Positions 1 through 9,851 of a stretch of 64,000 nt of DNA are shown one piece after another. The translations under genes were made by a program, and so were the position numbers. Source of the DNA: an uncultured Rhizobiaceae group bacterium (lineage in GTDB: Bacteria > Pseudomonadota > Alphaproteobacteria > Rhizobiales > Rhizobiaceae); the NCBI GenBank assembly GCA_937930845.1, contig CALHBJ010000002.1, positions 62,001 through 126,000 of the forward strand. Direction: 5' to 3'. Each line of letters begins with the position of its first letter. The stretch's first letter is position 1. The notes under the pieces are model-generated. The model saw only the letters and a list, made by a program, of their open reading frames with translations. It was not told the DNA's origin and did not search any database.

Positions 1-297
1 AATCTGTTCCACATCGCGGCCCACATAGCCGACTTCCGTGAATTTCGTTGCCTCAATCTTGATGAAGGGGGCACCGGCCAATTTGGCCAATCTGCGGGAA
101 ATTTCTGTTTTGCCGACACCGGTTGGCCCAATCATCAGGATGTTTTTGGGCATCACCTCTTCTTTCATGGGGCTTTCAAGTTGCTGGCGGCGCCACCGGT
201 TACGCATGGCAACGGCAACGGCGCGCTTGGCGTCCTTCTGCCCAATGATATAGCGGTCAAGTTCCGAGACAATCTCGCGGGGGGAAAATGTGGTCAT
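1..297 (-). CDS. hslU: HslU, ATPase subunit of HslVU protease (3' part outside window)
   Basis: This is the N-terminal 99 residues of the AAA+ unfoldase that feeds proteins into the HslV peptidase in the cytoplasm. The protein opens [20 protein letters not shown], typical of the HslU/ClpX group. A Walker A motif GPTGVGKT follows near residue 60, then the GYVGRDVE pore-loop region before the window edge. The gene starts 3 nt after the hslV stop, so the two subunits are co-transcribed in the order hslV-hslU. The remainder, including Walker B and the sensor domains, lies beyond position 1. Confidence 0.97.
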   Translation of the reverse strand, partial: MTTFSPREIVSELDRYIIGQKDAKRAVAVAMRNRWRRQQLESPMKEEVMPKNILMIGPTGVGKTEISRRLAKLAGAPFIKIEATKFTEVGYVGRDVEQI

Positions 298-300
298 GAA

Positions 301-882
301 TTATGCCCCTGTAATGAGTTTGGGTTCGTCGAGGGTTTCGACAACGAGATTATGGTTTGTATAGACACAGATATCAGCCGCGATGCCCATTGCCTTACGG
401 GCAATGTCTTCCGCGCTGGCATCGGTGTCATAAAGGGCGCGCGCGGCAGCAAGGGCATAATTGCCGCCCGACCCGATTGCCATGACACCATGTTCAGGTT
501 CAAACACATCGCCAACGCCGGTCAGGCACAGGCTCACATCCTTGTCGGCAACCAGCATCATGGCTTCCAACCGCCGCAGATACCGATCCGTGCGCCAATC
601 CTTGGCAAGCTCAACACAGGCGCGCATCAATTGATCGGGATATTGTTCGAGTTTTGCTTCCAGCCGTTCCAGCAGTGTGAAGGCATCGGCGGTTGATCCG
701 GCAAACCCACAAATCACATCGCCTTTGCCCAGTGTGCGCACTTTGCGGGAATTGGCTTTCATGACTGTCTGGCCCATGGAGGCCTGTCCATCACCTGCGA
801 TGACAACTTTGCCGCCTTTGCGCACCATGATGATTGTGGTCGCGTGGATGGGCGGCAGCCAGCTTTCTTCCTGTTTACTCAC
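301..882 (-). CDS. hslV: HslV, threonine peptidase subunit of HslVU
   Basis: Proteasome-like peptidase of the HslVU (ClpQY) complex, 193 residues. The sequence contains HATTI, so Thr15 is the likely N-terminal nucleophile after removal of a 14-residue propeptide. The GDGQAS and GSGGNYA motifs are those of the family. The reading frame stays open upstream to 1191, but the GTG at 882 is preferred: it has GGAG seven bases upstream, and the protein then has the normal family length. HslU follows directly. A heat-shock promoter would be expected in the 240-bp gap towards hisB, but I could not identify one with confidence. Confidence 0.95.
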   Translation of the reverse strand: MSKQEESWLPPIHATTIIMVRKGGKVVIAGDGQASMGQTVMKANSRKVRTLGKGDVICGFAGSTADAFTLLERLEAKLEQYPDQLMRACVELAKDWRTDRYLRRLEAMMLVADKDVSLCLTGVGDVFEPEHGVMAIGSGGNYALAAARALYDTDASAEDIARKAMGIAADICVYTNHNLVVETLDEPKLITGA

Positions 883-1123
883 TTCGATCTCCAAACGTGA
901 ATCAGTCTTCGGCACCCCGTAACGGCGGCACCGCATTGCGCTCTTATGTATGTCGCCAACCAGTGATTGCAATCGGCGATATTGGGAATGGTGAACCAGC
1001 ATTGCCACATGTAGCCAATGCGCGCCAAGCCTGTTAGGAAACCTGGAAACCTGAACTGGCACAAACGGACTATTACAGCCCGTTTCGTAGCTGTCGGAAT
1101 TGGGAGGCGAGTTTAACGCTCGC

Positions 1124-1726
1124 ATGAATATGACACGCACCGCACACATTGCTCGTAAAACCAACGAGACCCAGATCGAAGTCGCTATCAATATCGATGG
1201 TAGCGGCGACTTTGATATCTCAACCGGCGTAGGATTTTTCGATCATATGCTGGAACAACTCAGCCGCCACTCGCTCATCGACATGAAGGTGCACGCTAAG
1301 GGCGATCTGCATATTGATGATCACCACACGGTTGAAGATTGCGGGATTGCACTTGGTCAGGCAATCAGCGAGGCGCTCGGCGAGCGGCGGGGAATACGCC
1401 GCTATGCCAGCACCGACTTGCCTATGGACGAGGCCATGACCCGCGCTGCTGTTGATGTGTCGGGCCGGCCCTTTCTAGTCTGGGATGTTGATTTCGCCAG
1501 TCCCAAGATTGGAACATTCGACACCGAATTGGTGCGGGAATTCTTTCAGGCCCTGTCCCAGTCGGCGCGTATAACCTTGCATGTCCACAATCTTTACGGC
1601 GCGAACGCCCACCATATTGCAGAGACCTGCTTTAAAGCCGTTGCCCGGTCCCTGCGTGCAGCAACCGAGTCGGACCCGCGCACGGGAGATTCTGTCCCAT
1701 CCACCAAGGGCACACTCACCGGTTAA
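1124..1726 (+). CDS. hisB: Imidazoleglycerol-phosphate dehydratase
   Basis: Catalyses the dehydration of imidazoleglycerol phosphate in histidine biosynthesis. It is the monofunctional form of about 200 residues, without the phosphatase domain found in enterobacteria. Manganese-binding signatures are clear: [13 protein letters not shown] near residue 45, DDHHTVED near residue 70, and the C-terminal [13 protein letters not shown]. It is the first gene of hisB-DUF2628-hisH-hisA-hisF-hisE-coaA. The start is somewhat uncertain. ATG at 1124 or 1130 are both possible; a strong GGGAGG at 1102-1107 lies 16 nt or more upstream, which is longer than usual. Confidence 0.95.
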   Translation: MNMTRTAHIARKTNETQIEVAINIDGSGDFDISTGVGFFDHMLEQLSRHSLIDMKVHAKGDLHIDDHHTVEDCGIALGQAISEALGERRGIRRYASTDLPMDEAMTRAAVDVSGRPFLVWDVDFASPKIGTFDTELVREFFQALSQSARITLHVHNLYGANAHHIAETCFKAVARSLRAATESDPRTGDSVPSTKGTLTG

Positions 1727-1730
1727 GTCG

Positions 1731-2216
1731 ATGATATATACATTGCATATGTTGGCAGATGATCGTCCGCTTGCGGGTGATGAATCTGACGAAGCCCGTT
1801 TTGACAGTTTGGTGGCCATTCCCGAGGGCAAGGCGCCCTGGGCGCTGATATTCCCGCCACTCTGGCTGGCCTGGCACAAATTGTGGTGGGAACTGGCGAT
1901 CTATATTTTGATTTCAGTTCTTATCCTGACATTGCTGGCCACCCCAATGCAGTGGGCTGCCATTCTGCTAAGCGGCTTGCCGGGGGTATTTTTGCTGTTG
2001 GAAGGTCATCAATTGCGCCGCCGGCATTTGGATGCTGCGGGCTTTCAACATGTGGCGATTGTGGAAGCGACCAGCGAGGAACTGGCTTTACGCAGGGGGC
2101 TCGCCAGCCTCACAAATACTCCGGTGCGACCGGCTGCGGCATTCCCGAAAACAAAACGTTCCCATCAAGATGATGACAATCTCAGCTTTGGCATGTTTCA
2201 AGAGCAGCAATCATGA
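1731..2216 (+). CDS. DUF2628 membrane protein in the his operon
   Basis: Small membrane protein of 161 residues that matches the DUF2628 family. A conserved [18 protein letters not shown] block is followed by two close hydrophobic segments (roughly residues 50-70 and 75-95). The C-terminal third is soluble, and its last part is charged. The gene sits between hisB and hisH, as in many rhizobia, and its stop overlaps the hisH start by 4 nt (ATGA), so it is translationally coupled to histidine genes. No enzymatic motif is visible and its role in histidine synthesis, if any, is unknown. The ATG at 1731 is 4 nt after hisB. Confidence 0.85.
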   Translation: MIYTLHMLADDRPLAGDESDEARFDSLVAIPEGKAPWALIFPPLWLAWHKLWWELAIYILISVLILTLLATPMQWAAILLSGLPGVFLLLEGHQLRRRHLDAAGFQHVAIVEATSEELALRRGLASLTNTPVRPAAAFPKTKRSHQDDDNLSFGMFQEQQS

Positions 2217-2866
2217 TGCGGGTGGCAATCATCGATTATGGGTCCGGTAATCTGCGTTCCGTGACCAAGGCTTTTGAGCGGGCCGCACGGGAGCACAATC
2301 TTGATGCGATAATTGACCTCACATCCAATGCGGATCGTGTCAAAACAGCCGACCGGGTAGTTTTGCCTGGTGTCGGGGCCTTTGCAGATTGCCGCGCCGG
2401 GCTCGATGCCGTCGATGGCATGGTTGATGCATTGCGGCTTCGGGTGGTGGATCAGGCCATACCTTTTTTGGGCATCTGCGTTGGTATGCAATTAATGGCC
2501 AGCCGCGGTCTGGAGAAACAGGTCACGAACGGTCTTGGCTGGATCAATGGAGATGTGGTTGAGATCGAGCCGGATGACCCAGCGCTGAAAATTCCCCAGA
2601 TTGGATGGAATACCCTAAAGCCGCGCCAGGACCATCCTTTGCTCAACGGCATTGAAACCGGGCCGGACGGGCTGCATGCCTATTTCGTCCATTCCTACCA
2701 TATGGTGCCTACAGATGGATCAAACCTTCTGGCGACCACCAATTATGGCGGCGACATTGCAGCCATTGTGGAAAAAGACAATGTGGTTGGCACCCAGTTC
2801 CACCCGGAAAAAAGCCAAACGCTTGGGTTGAAGCTCATATCCAATTTTCTGAAGTGGAGGCCATGA
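2213..2866 (+). CDS. hisH: Imidazole glycerol phosphate synthase, glutaminase subunit
   Basis: Class I glutamine amidotransferase of 217 residues that supplies ammonia to HisF for forming imidazoleglycerol phosphate and AICAR. The triad is visible: nucleophile Cys89 in [10 protein letters not shown], and His197 and Glu199 in GTQFHPEKS. The N-terminal [13 protein letters not shown] is the standard HisH opening. The gene overlaps DUF2628 at the 5' end by 4 nt, and its TGA shares one base with the hisA ATG at the 3' end. Partner hisF lies two genes downstream. Confidence 0.97.
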   Translation: MMRVAIIDYGSGNLRSVTKAFERAAREHNLDAIIDLTSNADRVKTADRVVLPGVGAFADCRAGLDAVDGMVDALRLRVVDQAIPFLGICVGMQLMASRGLEKQVTNGLGWINGDVVEIEPDDPALKIPQIGWNTLKPRQDHPLLNGIETGPDGLHAYFVHSYHMVPTDGSNLLATTNYGGDIAAIVEKDNVVGTQFHPEKSQTLGLKLISNFLKWRP

Positions 2867-3606
2867 TGGCCGATCCCATTTTGTTTCCCGCCATCGATTT
2901 AAAAGGCGGCGAATGTGTACGCCTCAAGCTTGGTGATATGGATCAGGCGACAGTCTACAACACAGATCCGGCCGCCCAGGCCCGCAGTTTTCAGGGCCAG
3001 GGTTTTCGCTATCTCCATGTGGTTGACCTTGACGGTGCCTTTGCCGGTGAGGCGGTTAATGGGGCGGCGGTTGAAGCAATCCTGGGGGCCACAACCAATC
3101 CAGTCCAGCTTGGCGGTGGCATCAGAACCCTCGATCACGTGCGATATTGGCTGGGCAAGGGCATCGCCCGCGTCATCCTGGGAACCATTGCCGTGCGCGA
3201 CCCGGAACTTGTGAAACAGGCCTGTGCCCTGTTTCCCGGCCAGATCGCTGTTGGCATTGATGCAAAGGGCGGCAAAGTAGCCGTTGAAGGTTGGGCAGAG
3301 ACCTCTGAGCTTACCGGGGTTGAACTGGCGGCGCGATTTGAAGATGCCGGAGTAGCCGCGATTATCTACACGGATATTGATCGCGATGGCGTATTGGCTG
3401 GCATCAATTGGGAAAGCACAATTCAGCTTGCCAATAGTACGCCAATCCCGGTCATCGCATCAGGAGGTCTGGCCTCCATGGATGATATCAACCGCATGAT
3501 TGAACCTGATGCATTAATTCTCGAAGGTGCCATTTCGGGCCGGGCGCTTTATGACGGTCGCATCAATGCAGATGCCGCACTGGCAGTGTTGCGGGGAGAA
3601 AACTAG
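2866..3606 (+). CDS. hisA: Phosphoribosylformimino-5-aminoimidazole carboxamide ribotide isomerase
   Basis: A (beta/alpha)8-barrel isomerase catalysing the Amadori rearrangement of ProFAR to PRFAR in histidine synthesis. [20 protein letters not shown] carries the catalytic Asp11. The second half carries the DIDRDG and ASGGL phosphate-binding motifs of HisA/HisF barrels. Two adjacent ATGs occur (2863 and 2866). The second is preferred because the TGGAGG at 2855-2860 is then 5 nt away rather than 2. The stop is immediately followed by the hisF start. Confidence 0.96.
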   Translation: MADPILFPAIDLKGGECVRLKLGDMDQATVYNTDPAAQARSFQGQGFRYLHVVDLDGAFAGEAVNGAAVEAILGATTNPVQLGGGIRTLDHVRYWLGKGIARVILGTIAVRDPELVKQACALFPGQIAVGIDAKGGKVAVEGWAETSELTGVELAARFEDAGVAAIIYTDIDRDGVLAGINWESTIQLANSTPIPVIASGGLASMDDINRMIEPDALILEGAISGRALYDGRINADAALAVLRGEN

Positions 3607-4383
3607 ATGCTCAAGACCCGGATTATACCCTGCCTTGATGTTAAAGACGGGCGCGTCGTCAAAGGGGTGAATTTTGTTGATCTGGTCGACGCGGGCGATC
3701 CGGTGGCAGCGGCCAAGGCCTATGATGTCGCCGGTGCCGACGAATTGTGCTTCCTCGACATTACCGCTTCATCTGACAATCGCGACACCATTTATGATGT
3801 CGTTGCCCAAACAGCTGAACAGTGTTTCATGCCGGTGACTGTGGGCGGCGGTGTGCGCACACCTGAGGATGTTCGCAAACTGCTGCTCGCCGGTGCCGAC
3901 AAGGTTTCGTTCAACACCGCAGCTGTAAATGATCCAGATGTGATCGCCCGTGCTGCAGACAAGTTTGGCAATCAGTGTATCGTTGCCTCAATTGATGCAA
4001 AGAGGGTCAGTGCGGATGGTGAGGAAGCACGGTTTGAAATTTTCACCCATGGTGGACGCAATGCCACCGGTATTGATGCCGTCGAGTTCGCTCGTTTGAT
4101 GGTGGAAAAAGGTGCCGGTGAAATTCTTCTCACGTCAATGGACCGCGATGGCACCAAGGACGGCTATAATTTACCACTCACACGCGCCGTTGCTGACGCC
4201 GTGACAGTGCCTGTCATCGCATCCGGGGGCGCAGGCACGCTGGACCATCTGGTGGAAGCTGTTGAAGAGGGCCATGCGAGTGCGGTTCTTGCAGCCTCGA
4301 TTTTTCACTTTGGCACCTATACGGTTGCCCAGGCAAAGAACCATTTGGCGTTACATGGTATTCCGGTGCGCGAAAAAATTTAG
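3607..4383 (+). CDS. hisF: Imidazole glycerol phosphate synthase, cyclase subunit
   Basis: Cyclase barrel of 258 residues that joins PRFAR with ammonia from His[16 protein letters not shown] holds catalytic Asp11, and [10 protein letters not shown] holds the second catalytic aspartate near residue 130. VTVGGGVR and ASGGAG are the phosphate-binding loops. The start abuts the hisA stop with no spacer and GGGGAG lies just upstream, which indicates coupled translation. A 37-nt gap separates it from hisE. Confidence 0.97.
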   Translation: MLKTRIIPCLDVKDGRVVKGVNFVDLVDAGDPVAAAKAYDVAGADELCFLDITASSDNRDTIYDVVAQTAEQCFMPVTVGGGVRTPEDVRKLLLAGADKVSFNTAAVNDPDVIARAADKFGNQCIVASIDAKRVSADGEEARFEIFTHGGRNATGIDAVEFARLMVEKGAGEILLTSMDRDGTKDGYNLPLTRAVADAVTVPVIASGGAGTLDHLVEAVEEGHASAVLAASIFHFGTYTVAQAKNHLALHGIPVREKI

Positions 4384-4420
4384 ATAACGTGCTTACACCC
4401 GCAAGAACCGGGAAGTTCTG

Positions 4421-4747
4421 ATGACATTTTCACTGTTTGACCTTGAAACCATAATCGCGCGCCGCGCCGCCAGCGATGACAAATCTTCCTGGACGGCGAA
4501 GCTGGTCAATCAGGGAATAAGAAAAGCGTCTGAAAAACTGGGCGAAGAGGCAATTGAAACCGTGGTTGCTGCCATATCCCGGGATGAAGAAGGGTTGCGC
4601 AATGAAGCGGCTGACCTTTTGTTTCATCTATTGGTCGTGCTGCATATGAAGGGGGTTCCCTTAAAAGAGGTTTTGGCAGAACTGGAAAGCCGAACCGGGC
4701 AATCCGGTCTGGATGAGAAGGCCGCCCGTCCGGTCTCGGAAACCTGA
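4421..4747 (+). CDS. hisE: Phosphoribosyl-ATP pyrophosphatase
   Basis: All-alpha NTP pyrophosphohydrolase of 108 residues that hydrolyses phosphoribosyl-ATP to phosphoribosyl-AMP, the second histidine step. The metal-binding pattern EKLGEEAIE followed by NEAADLLFHLLV is the HisE signature. It is a stand-alone HisE; no HisI domain is fused and no hisI is seen in this window. The gene is followed by coaA with an untranslated gap of at most 15 nt. Confidence 0.96.
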   Translation: MTFSLFDLETIIARRAASDDKSSWTAKLVNQGIRKASEKLGEEAIETVVAAISRDEEGLRNEAADLLFHLLVVLHMKGVPLKEVLAELESRTGQSGLDEKAARPVSET

Positions 4748-4762
4748 TTGGCGTTAGAATTC

Positions 4763-5707
4763 ATGCCAAGCCACAAACAATCTCCGTTCCTGAATTTCAC
4801 CCGTGATCAGTGGTCGTCCTTTCGCGCCGACACACCTTTGACGCTTACTGAAGAAGAAGTGGAACGACTGCGCTCCCTCAATGATCCCATTGCGCTCCAG
4901 GAAGTCACGTCGATTTATCTGTCCCTGTCGCGCTTGCTTGCGTCCCATGTGGAGGCGACCCAGGCATTATTTTCGCAGCGCGCAGAGTTTTTGAATCTTT
5001 CTGACACAAAGACCCCCTTCATTATCGGAATAGCCGGGTCCGTGGCCGTTGGAAAATCTACCACCGCCCGTATTTTGCGTGAATTGCTGACCCGTTGGCC
5101 GGCCAGCCCGAAAGTGGATCTTGTGACAACGGACGGCTTTCTGTTTTCCAATGAGACCCTGCGCAAACAGGATTTGATGAACCGCAAGGGTTTTCCGGAA
5201 AGTTTTGATCGCCGCCGTGTCCTGGATTTCCTGTCGCGCATCAAGGCCGGGGAACGGAATGTGACCGCGCCTGTTTACTCGCATCTGGTCTATGACATTG
5301 TCCCCAATGAATGCGTCACGGTTGATCAGCCCGACATTCTCATTTTTGAGGGCATCAATGTGCTTCAGGTCAGCGATCTTCCCAATGATGGGGATTCGGT
5401 GCCGTTCGTGTCAGATTATTTTGATTTTTCCATCTATATCGACGCAGATGCCAAGATCATTGAGCGCTGGTATATTGACCGCTTCATGCGCCTGCGTGAA
5501 ACCGCATTTCGCAATCCCGAAAGTTTCTTTCACCGCTATTCTCAAGTGAGCGAAGATTCAGCGCGTTCCATTGCCCAGGGCTTGTGGAGCAATATCAATA
5601 TGGTCAATCTTCGGGACAACATCCTGCCCACAAGGCAACGGGCAGATTTGGTTTTGCATAAAGACGCATCCCATGCGGTTGACCAGGTTTTGTTGCGCCG
5701 ACTTTAA
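4763..5707 (+). CDS. coaA: Type I pantothenate kinase
   Basis: Phosphorylates pantothenate with ATP, the first and usually rate-limiting step of coenzyme A synthesis. The P-loop [12 protein letters not shown] near residue 95 and the [16 protein letters not shown] and FEGINVLQ motifs are those of bacterial CoaA, and the length of 314 residues fits the family. It is the last gene of the his cluster. An in-frame TTG at 4748, directly after the hisE stop, would add five residues. The ATG at 4763 is chosen as the more usual codon, although neither has a good ribosome site. Confidence 0.95.
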   Translation: MPSHKQSPFLNFTRDQWSSFRADTPLTLTEEEVERLRSLNDPIALQEVTSIYLSLSRLLASHVEATQALFSQRAEFLNLSDTKTPFIIGIAGSVAVGKSTTARILRELLTRWPASPKVDLVTTDGFLFSNETLRKQDLMNRKGFPESFDRRRVLDFLSRIKAGERNVTAPVYSHLVYDIVPNECVTVDQPDILIFEGINVLQVSDLPNDGDSVPFVSDYFDFSIYIDADAKIIERWYIDRFMRLRETAFRNPESFFHRYSQVSEDSARSIAQGLWSNINMVNLRDNILPTRQRADLVLHKDASHAVDQVLLRRL

Positions 5708-5729
5708 GTTGTTTTGATGCCTGTTTGCA

Positions 5730-6017
5730 TCAAGCCTCTTCACCAAACTTGTCAGCAACCAGTGCTTCAAGCGCATCAAGAACCGCCGTCGCATCCGCTC
5801 CCGTGGCCTCGACTTCAATACAGCAACCGGTGGATGCCGCGAGCATCATTAGCCCCATGATGGATGTGCCACCCACCGAACTGCCATCCCGGCGGACGGT
5901 CACTTCGGCATCAAACTGCTCGGCGGTTTTGACAAATTTTGCCGATGCCCGGGCATGCAGCCCGCGTTCGTTGACAATGGTCAGGATACGCGGCCCGTTA
6001 GAAGAACCATTGCTCAT
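5730..6017 (-). CDS. ptsH: HPr phosphocarrier protein
   Basis: Phosphocarrier of the phosphotransferase system, 95 residues. The histidine phosphorylation site is in NERGLHARASAKF. The regulatory serine is in GGTSIMGLMML, the site that HPr kinase modifies. The ATG overlaps the EIIA stop by 4 nt. With EIIA, HprK, ChvG and ChvI on the same strand it forms the regulatory PTS block conserved in alphaproteobacteria. No sugar permease (EIIB/EIIC) is nearby, so a signalling role rather than sugar uptake is inferred. Confidence 0.95.
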   Translation of the reverse strand: MSNGSSNGPRILTIVNERGLHARASAKFVKTAEQFDAEVTVRRDGSSVGGTSIMGLMMLAASTGCCIEVEATGADATAVLDALEALVADKFGEEA

Positions 6018-6415
6018 TTTCCAGCCAATACTTCGCTGGCCACATTTATGTAACGCCGTCCTGCCTCGGTGGCCTTTGCCAGGGCATCCATGAGCCCATG
6101 GTCGGCGCGTACGCCAGCCAGTTTGATCAGCATCGGCAGGTTCACGCCGGCAACAACCTCAATACTGCCCGGTTCCATGATGGAAATTGAAAGATTGGAG
6201 GGCGTGCCGCCAAACATGTCGGTGAGAATAATGGCCCCTTCCCCGGACTGGACCCTGGAGACACAATCCAATATGTCGCGCCGCCGTTGTTCCATGTCAT
6301 CGTCCGGGCCAATGGAGACGGTTTCCAACTGGTCTTGTGGCCCAACCACATGCTCAAGGGCTAACTGAAATTCTTTGGCCAAAGAGCCGTGCGTAACCAA
6401 TACGAGGCCGATCAT
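6014..6415 (-). CDS. Mannose-family PTS EIIA component
   Basis: EIIA of the mannose/fructose superfamily, 133 residues, a cytoplasmic phosphoryl acceptor from HPr. MIGLVLVTHGSLAKEF carries the phosphorylated His (in THG), and LTDMFGGTPSNL is the second family signature. The frame is open to 6520, but the ATG at 6415 gives the standard N-terminus. There is no EIIB/EIIC partner in the window, as in other alphaproteobacteria where this protein (called ManX or EIIA-Man) is thought to be regulatory. It is coupled to ptsH by ATGA. Confidence 0.92.
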   Translation of the reverse strand: MIGLVLVTHGSLAKEFQLALEHVVGPQDQLETVSIGPDDDMEQRRRDILDCVSRVQSGEGAIILTDMFGGTPSNLSISIMEPGSIEVVAGVNLPMLIKLAGVRADHGLMDALAKATEAGRRYINVASEVLAGK

Positions 6416-6486
6416 CAGATGATATTGCCAAAATTCTGGGTTCCCGATTGAAAACATATTTGCACGGTCAACACGACTTGCAAGCG

Positions 6487-6924
6487 TTAATTGTGGTTTA
6501 AATGGTCGATTAGTATCCAATAAGCACGGTTTACATCGCCTCTTGGCGCATAAATGGCCGTTAGTGCGTCAATATGTTGCGAGCGACCGGGCATGGGCAA
6601 CCGTTCCAATGCCGGATCTTCCACCAGGCACACTTCAAGATCGATCACGGCTCGGGATTGAAATTCAACCTGGTGGATGCCGCTGAACCGGGTTTCTGCC
6701 TGCCCGGCAATGGTATGTGGAGTGCTGGCAACACATCGGTCGCCGATAAGGGACAGATGAATTTGATCATCGGCCACCCATCTGGCGTATTGATCCGTGG
6801 CGATGGCTGTTTCGATCAGGTGCCTGGCCAATGTGGATTTGCCGCAGCCCGATGGCCCGGTTATCATGAGCCCCTTCGTGCCGAAAACAATGGCTGTGGC
6901 ATGAATTGTGAGCTTCAAAGACAT
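6487..6924 (-). CDS. hprK: Short HPr kinase/phosphorylase
   Basis: HPr(Ser) kinase of the short alphaproteobacterial type, 145 residues, containing only the catalytic domain. The Walker A GPSGCGKST spans residues 23-31, and the LVEDPALERLPMPG segment covers the family's C-terminal catalytic region. The N-terminal domain of Gram-positive HprK is absent, which is normal for this lineage. The start codon directly follows the chvG stop, so HprK is probably co-transcribed with chvI-chvG. The context suggests that envelope signalling and HPr serine phosphorylation are co-regulated. Confidence 0.92.
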   Translation of the reverse strand: MSLKLTIHATAIVFGTKGLMITGPSGCGKSTLARHLIETAIATDQYARWVADDQIHLSLIGDRCVASTPHTIAGQAETRFSGIHQVEFQSRAVIDLEVCLVEDPALERLPMPGRSQHIDALTAIYAPRGDVNRAYWILIDHLNHN

Positions 6925-8862
6925 CTATTGGGCAGGTGCGATAGGCAGCACAACAGTAAACAGGGCACCACCCCCGCCCGTTTTGGTTTTCACGGCGCGT
7001 GATGCGGTGATCGTACCGCCATGGGCTTCAACGATTTGTTTCGTAATCGACAAACCCAGGCCGGAATTCTGTCCAAACGCCTCATTACTCGGCCGGTCAG
7101 TGTAGAAACGTTCAAAGATGCGTTTGGTATTTTCTTCAGGTATGCCCGGCCCATTATCGGACACGGTAAGATGGGCATAATTGCCCACACGTTTCAGTTC
7201 GAGGTCAATTTTGCCACCAATGGCCGGGACAAAACTTCGCGCATTCTCAATCAGATTGGCCAATACCTGACCCAATCGACCCTTATGGCCGGAAATCAGC
7301 AATTTGCTTGCAGTTTTACCCCGGTTGCCCGGAGCAGACAGATTGCCGAAACTCAACGACAATTCAGCAAAATCAGTGACCGCATTTTGAGCCATGTTGA
7401 GATAATTGCCATGATATTGGGTCACAAGATCCAAAAGATTGACAATCTCCGCATCGTCGCGGGCCAGTTCGGCGTCCAGGCGCGAAGCGTCTGATATGTC
7501 TGAAATTAGCCGGTCCAGGCGGCGCACATCATGTTGAATGACTGCCAAAAGCCGTTCGCGCTGGTCGTCATTTTTAACCAGCGGCAGCGTTTCCACCGCA
7601 CTGCGCAATGAGGTTAGTGGATTTTTCAATTCATGGCTCACATCTGCCGCAAAGCTTTCAATGGCCTCAATGCGGGCATAGAGAGATTCCGTCATTTCGC
7701 TAAGCGACGTGGACAGGTGGCCAATTTCATCGCGCCGATTGGAAAAATCCGGAATGCTCTCGCGGGCATTGACCCCCAGCCGAACCCGTTGGGCCGCCGC
7801 AGAAAGACGGCGCAGCGGCTGAGCAATCGTTGCCGCCAGCATGATGGACAGCAATGCACTGACCGCCAATGCCACGGCAAAAGTGCGCATGATCGCAAAG
7901 CGTTCCTTTTCGATGATCTGATCAATATCACCCGCTTCCGTGGACAACAGCAAAACGCCCAGCACCGCGCGAAACCTTTGTACGGGTACGGCCACAGATA
8001 CGATCGTATCGCCATTTGAAGTGCGTCTGGTTTCGCTGCCGGGACCGCCGGTAAGGGCCGTGACAACTTCACGATAGGCCGTACCATTTGTGTCGGGAGT
8101 TTCCACGTAGAGCGGCAAGTCATTTTGCCAGAACCAGTGGCGAAACTGCAGCCATGTCTCTTCCAGATAGTCGCGTTTCTTTTCTTCAATTGGTGGCAGA
8201 TCAAACCGCAGGATTTGGCCGCGTGAATAGAGCCGCTTTGAATCAAGTATGATCAATCCGTCCCGGTCATATATGCGCGCCCTTGTGCGGGTGGGAGATA
8301 TGAGGCGCCGAAGCACCGGCGCGACCTGTTCGGGATTGATGGGAAAGTCGAGATTTTCCGTCTCACTTTCCATAGGAAAGGCGCTTTCGCCCGCCTGCAA
8401 TTCGAGCAGGCGTTCAGGATCAATGGTAATGGAATCGGTATCAACCGTGGCCTGCGCCGCAATAGCACCGGCAATAATTTCGCCCTGCGTCAAAAGGCTT
8501 TCCACACGCGCTTCAATCAGGCTGTCGCGAAACTGGTTGAGAAAAAGAATGCCGGATAACAACACCACCAGCGCGCCCATATTGAGCAGGATGATGCGCT
8601 GGGTGAGGCTGGTAAAAATGTAACGGCCAAGGAACCGGGACACACGCAGCCGGATGCGTTTCCAGTAAGACAGGCGCAGAACCTTTGACTTTTGAGACGC
8701 GGCCGCAGCCTCCACATCAGTGCGGATTGGCGGATGTGTGGCTGCCAGGTCGGGCGAATGACCGTGTGCGGCAGGCTCATGGGTGGGCGCAACGCCCTGG
8801 TTCCGAGCATTCCCAGGGGCGGGATCGGCAACACTTTCCCTGATTGTGCCGGTATCCGCCAA
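6925..8862 (-). CDS. chvG: ChvG-type sensor histidine kinase (ExoS/BvrS family)
   Basis: Membrane sensor kinase of 645 residues that phosphorylates ChvI in response to envelope or acid stress in related rhizobia and brucellae. After a poorly conserved charged N-terminus comes a membrane segment (about residues 88-110), a periplasmic domain, a second membrane segment, HAMP, the H-box FAADVSHELKNPL and the ATP-binding boxes DNGPGIPEEN and SGLGLSITKQI. The start is TTG at 8862, supported by GGAAGG about 9 nt upstream; no ATG or GTG serves upstream of the first membrane segment. It lies 5 nt after chvI. Confidence 0.95.
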   Translation of the reverse strand: MADTGTIRESVADPAPGNARNQGVAPTHEPAAHGHSPDLAATHPPIRTDVEAAAASQKSKVLRLSYWKRIRLRVSRFLGRYIFTSLTQRIILLNMGALVVLLSGILFLNQFRDSLIEARVESLLTQGEIIAGAIAAQATVDTDSITIDPERLLELQAGESAFPMESETENLDFPINPEQVAPVLRRLISPTRTRARIYDRDGLIILDSKRLYSRGQILRFDLPPIEEKKRDYLEETWLQFRHWFWQNDLPLYVETPDTNGTAYREVVTALTGGPGSETRRTSNGDTIVSVAVPVQRFRAVLGVLLLSTEAGDIDQIIEKERFAIMRTFAVALAVSALLSIMLAATIAQPLRRLSAAAQRVRLGVNARESIPDFSNRRDEIGHLSTSLSEMTESLYARIEAIESFAADVSHELKNPLTSLRSAVETLPLVKNDDQRERLLAVIQHDVRRLDRLISDISDASRLDAELARDDAEIVNLLDLVTQYHGNYLNMAQNAVTDFAELSLSFGNLSAPGNRGKTASKLLISGHKGRLGQVLANLIENARSFVPAIGGKIDLELKRVGNYAHLTVSDNGPGIPEENTKRIFERFYTDRPSNEAFGQNSGLGLSITKQIVEAHGGTITASRAVKTKTGGGGALFTVVLPIAPAQ

Positions 8863-8867
8863 AAAGA

Positions 8868-9572
8868 TCAGCCTTCCCGGAACCGATAGCCCACCCCATA
8901 GAGGGTTTCGATCATGTCAAAATCATCATCGACGACCTTGAACTTCTTGCGCAGCCGCTTGATGTGGCTGTCAATGGTTCGGTCATCCACATATACCTGA
9001 TCATCATAGGCGGCATCCATCAGCGAATCGCGGGATTTAACCACTCCAGGCCGCTGCGCCAGGGCAAACAGGATCAGAAATTCGGTGACGGTCAGCGTAA
9101 CGGGTTTGCCCTTCCATGTGCTGGCGTGGCGCTCCTGGTCCATGGAAAGATGGCCCCGTTCCAACAGGGAAGATGCACCACCATCGGCACGCACCACGCC
9201 TTCAGCGCGGGCAGCAGAGCGCCGCAACACCGCCTTGACCCGTTCAACCAGAAGTCGCTGGGAAAACGGTTTGGTGATGAAGTCATCGGCCCCCATTTTC
9301 AGGCCAAACAATTCGTCAATCTCATCATCTTTGGACGTGAGGAAGATGACGGGCAGGTCGGATTTCTGGCGCAACCTGCGCAGCAATTCCATACCGTCCA
9401 TTCTCGGCATCTTAATATCAAATACGGCCAGGTCGGGCCGTTTTGTGGTCAGCCCGTCAAGGGCGGTGGCACCGTCAGTATAGGTTTCAACCTTGTAACC
9501 TTCCGCCTCCAAAGCGATGGAAACAGAAGTGAGAATGTTACGGTCATCGTCAACAAGAGCGATGGTCGGCAT
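8868..9572 (-). CDS. chvI: ChvI response regulator (OmpR family)
   Basis: Response regulator of 234 residues. The receiver domain has the acidic cluster VDDD at residues 7-10, phospho-acceptor Asp52 in [11 protein letters not shown], and Lys101 in ITKPFS. The C-terminal winged helix ends in the [16 protein letters not shown] recognition region. In relatives ChvI controls exopolysaccharide, envelope and acid-response genes. The frame opens at 9599, but the ATG at 9572 has GGAG seven bases upstream and gives the family N-terminus [10 protein letters not shown]. It is the first gene of chvI-chvG-hprK and divergent from pckA, the usual rhizobial arrangement. Confidence 0.96.
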   Translation of the reverse strand: MPTIALVDDDRNILTSVSIALEAEGYKVETYTDGATALDGLTTKRPDLAVFDIKMPRMDGMELLRRLRQKSDLPVIFLTSKDDEIDELFGLKMGADDFITKPFSQRLLVERVKAVLRRSAARAEGVVRADGGASSLLERGHLSMDQERHASTWKGKPVTLTVTEFLILFALAQRPGVVKSRDSLMDAAYDDQVYVDDRTIDSHIKRLRKKFKVVDDDFDMIETLYGVGYRFREG

Positions 9573-9599
9573 GAATAATCTCCGCTTGGTCGTGCGCAT

Positions 9600-9628
9600 G
9601 ATTGAAAACGGATCTGCTCCGTCGTCAA
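9600..9628 (-). promoter_or_regulatory. Possible chvI promoter
   Basis: Reading the minus strand, TTGACG is followed after 17 nt by TCAATC, 28 nt before the chvI start codon. The -35 is good and the -10 poor. The spacer contains a perfect 5-bp inverted repeat ACGGA-N5-TCCGT, a possible operator. Assigned by eye only. Confidence 0.3.
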
Positions 9629-9851
9629 AACCGCCTGTAATGTAGGGTTAAATCTGGAAAACGCCAAGAACTGGCTGATTGAGCAATGGGTTTATCTATA
9701 AAGCGACAATTGTGTCGAATTGTGGCCGCAACATGTGGGGCCTATGCGGTTGGATCAAGAATTTCCCGTTGCGTTTGAAATGGTTTGGGATTTCACCTCG
9801 GTTGAACACCCAATAGATCGAATCGATTGAATTGACGAGGTCTTAACCGCG

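Noticed and set aside
883-1191. N-terminal extension of HslV
   Set aside because: The frame is open by chance. The extension lacks similarity to the family, and the GTG at 882 has a proper ribosome site.
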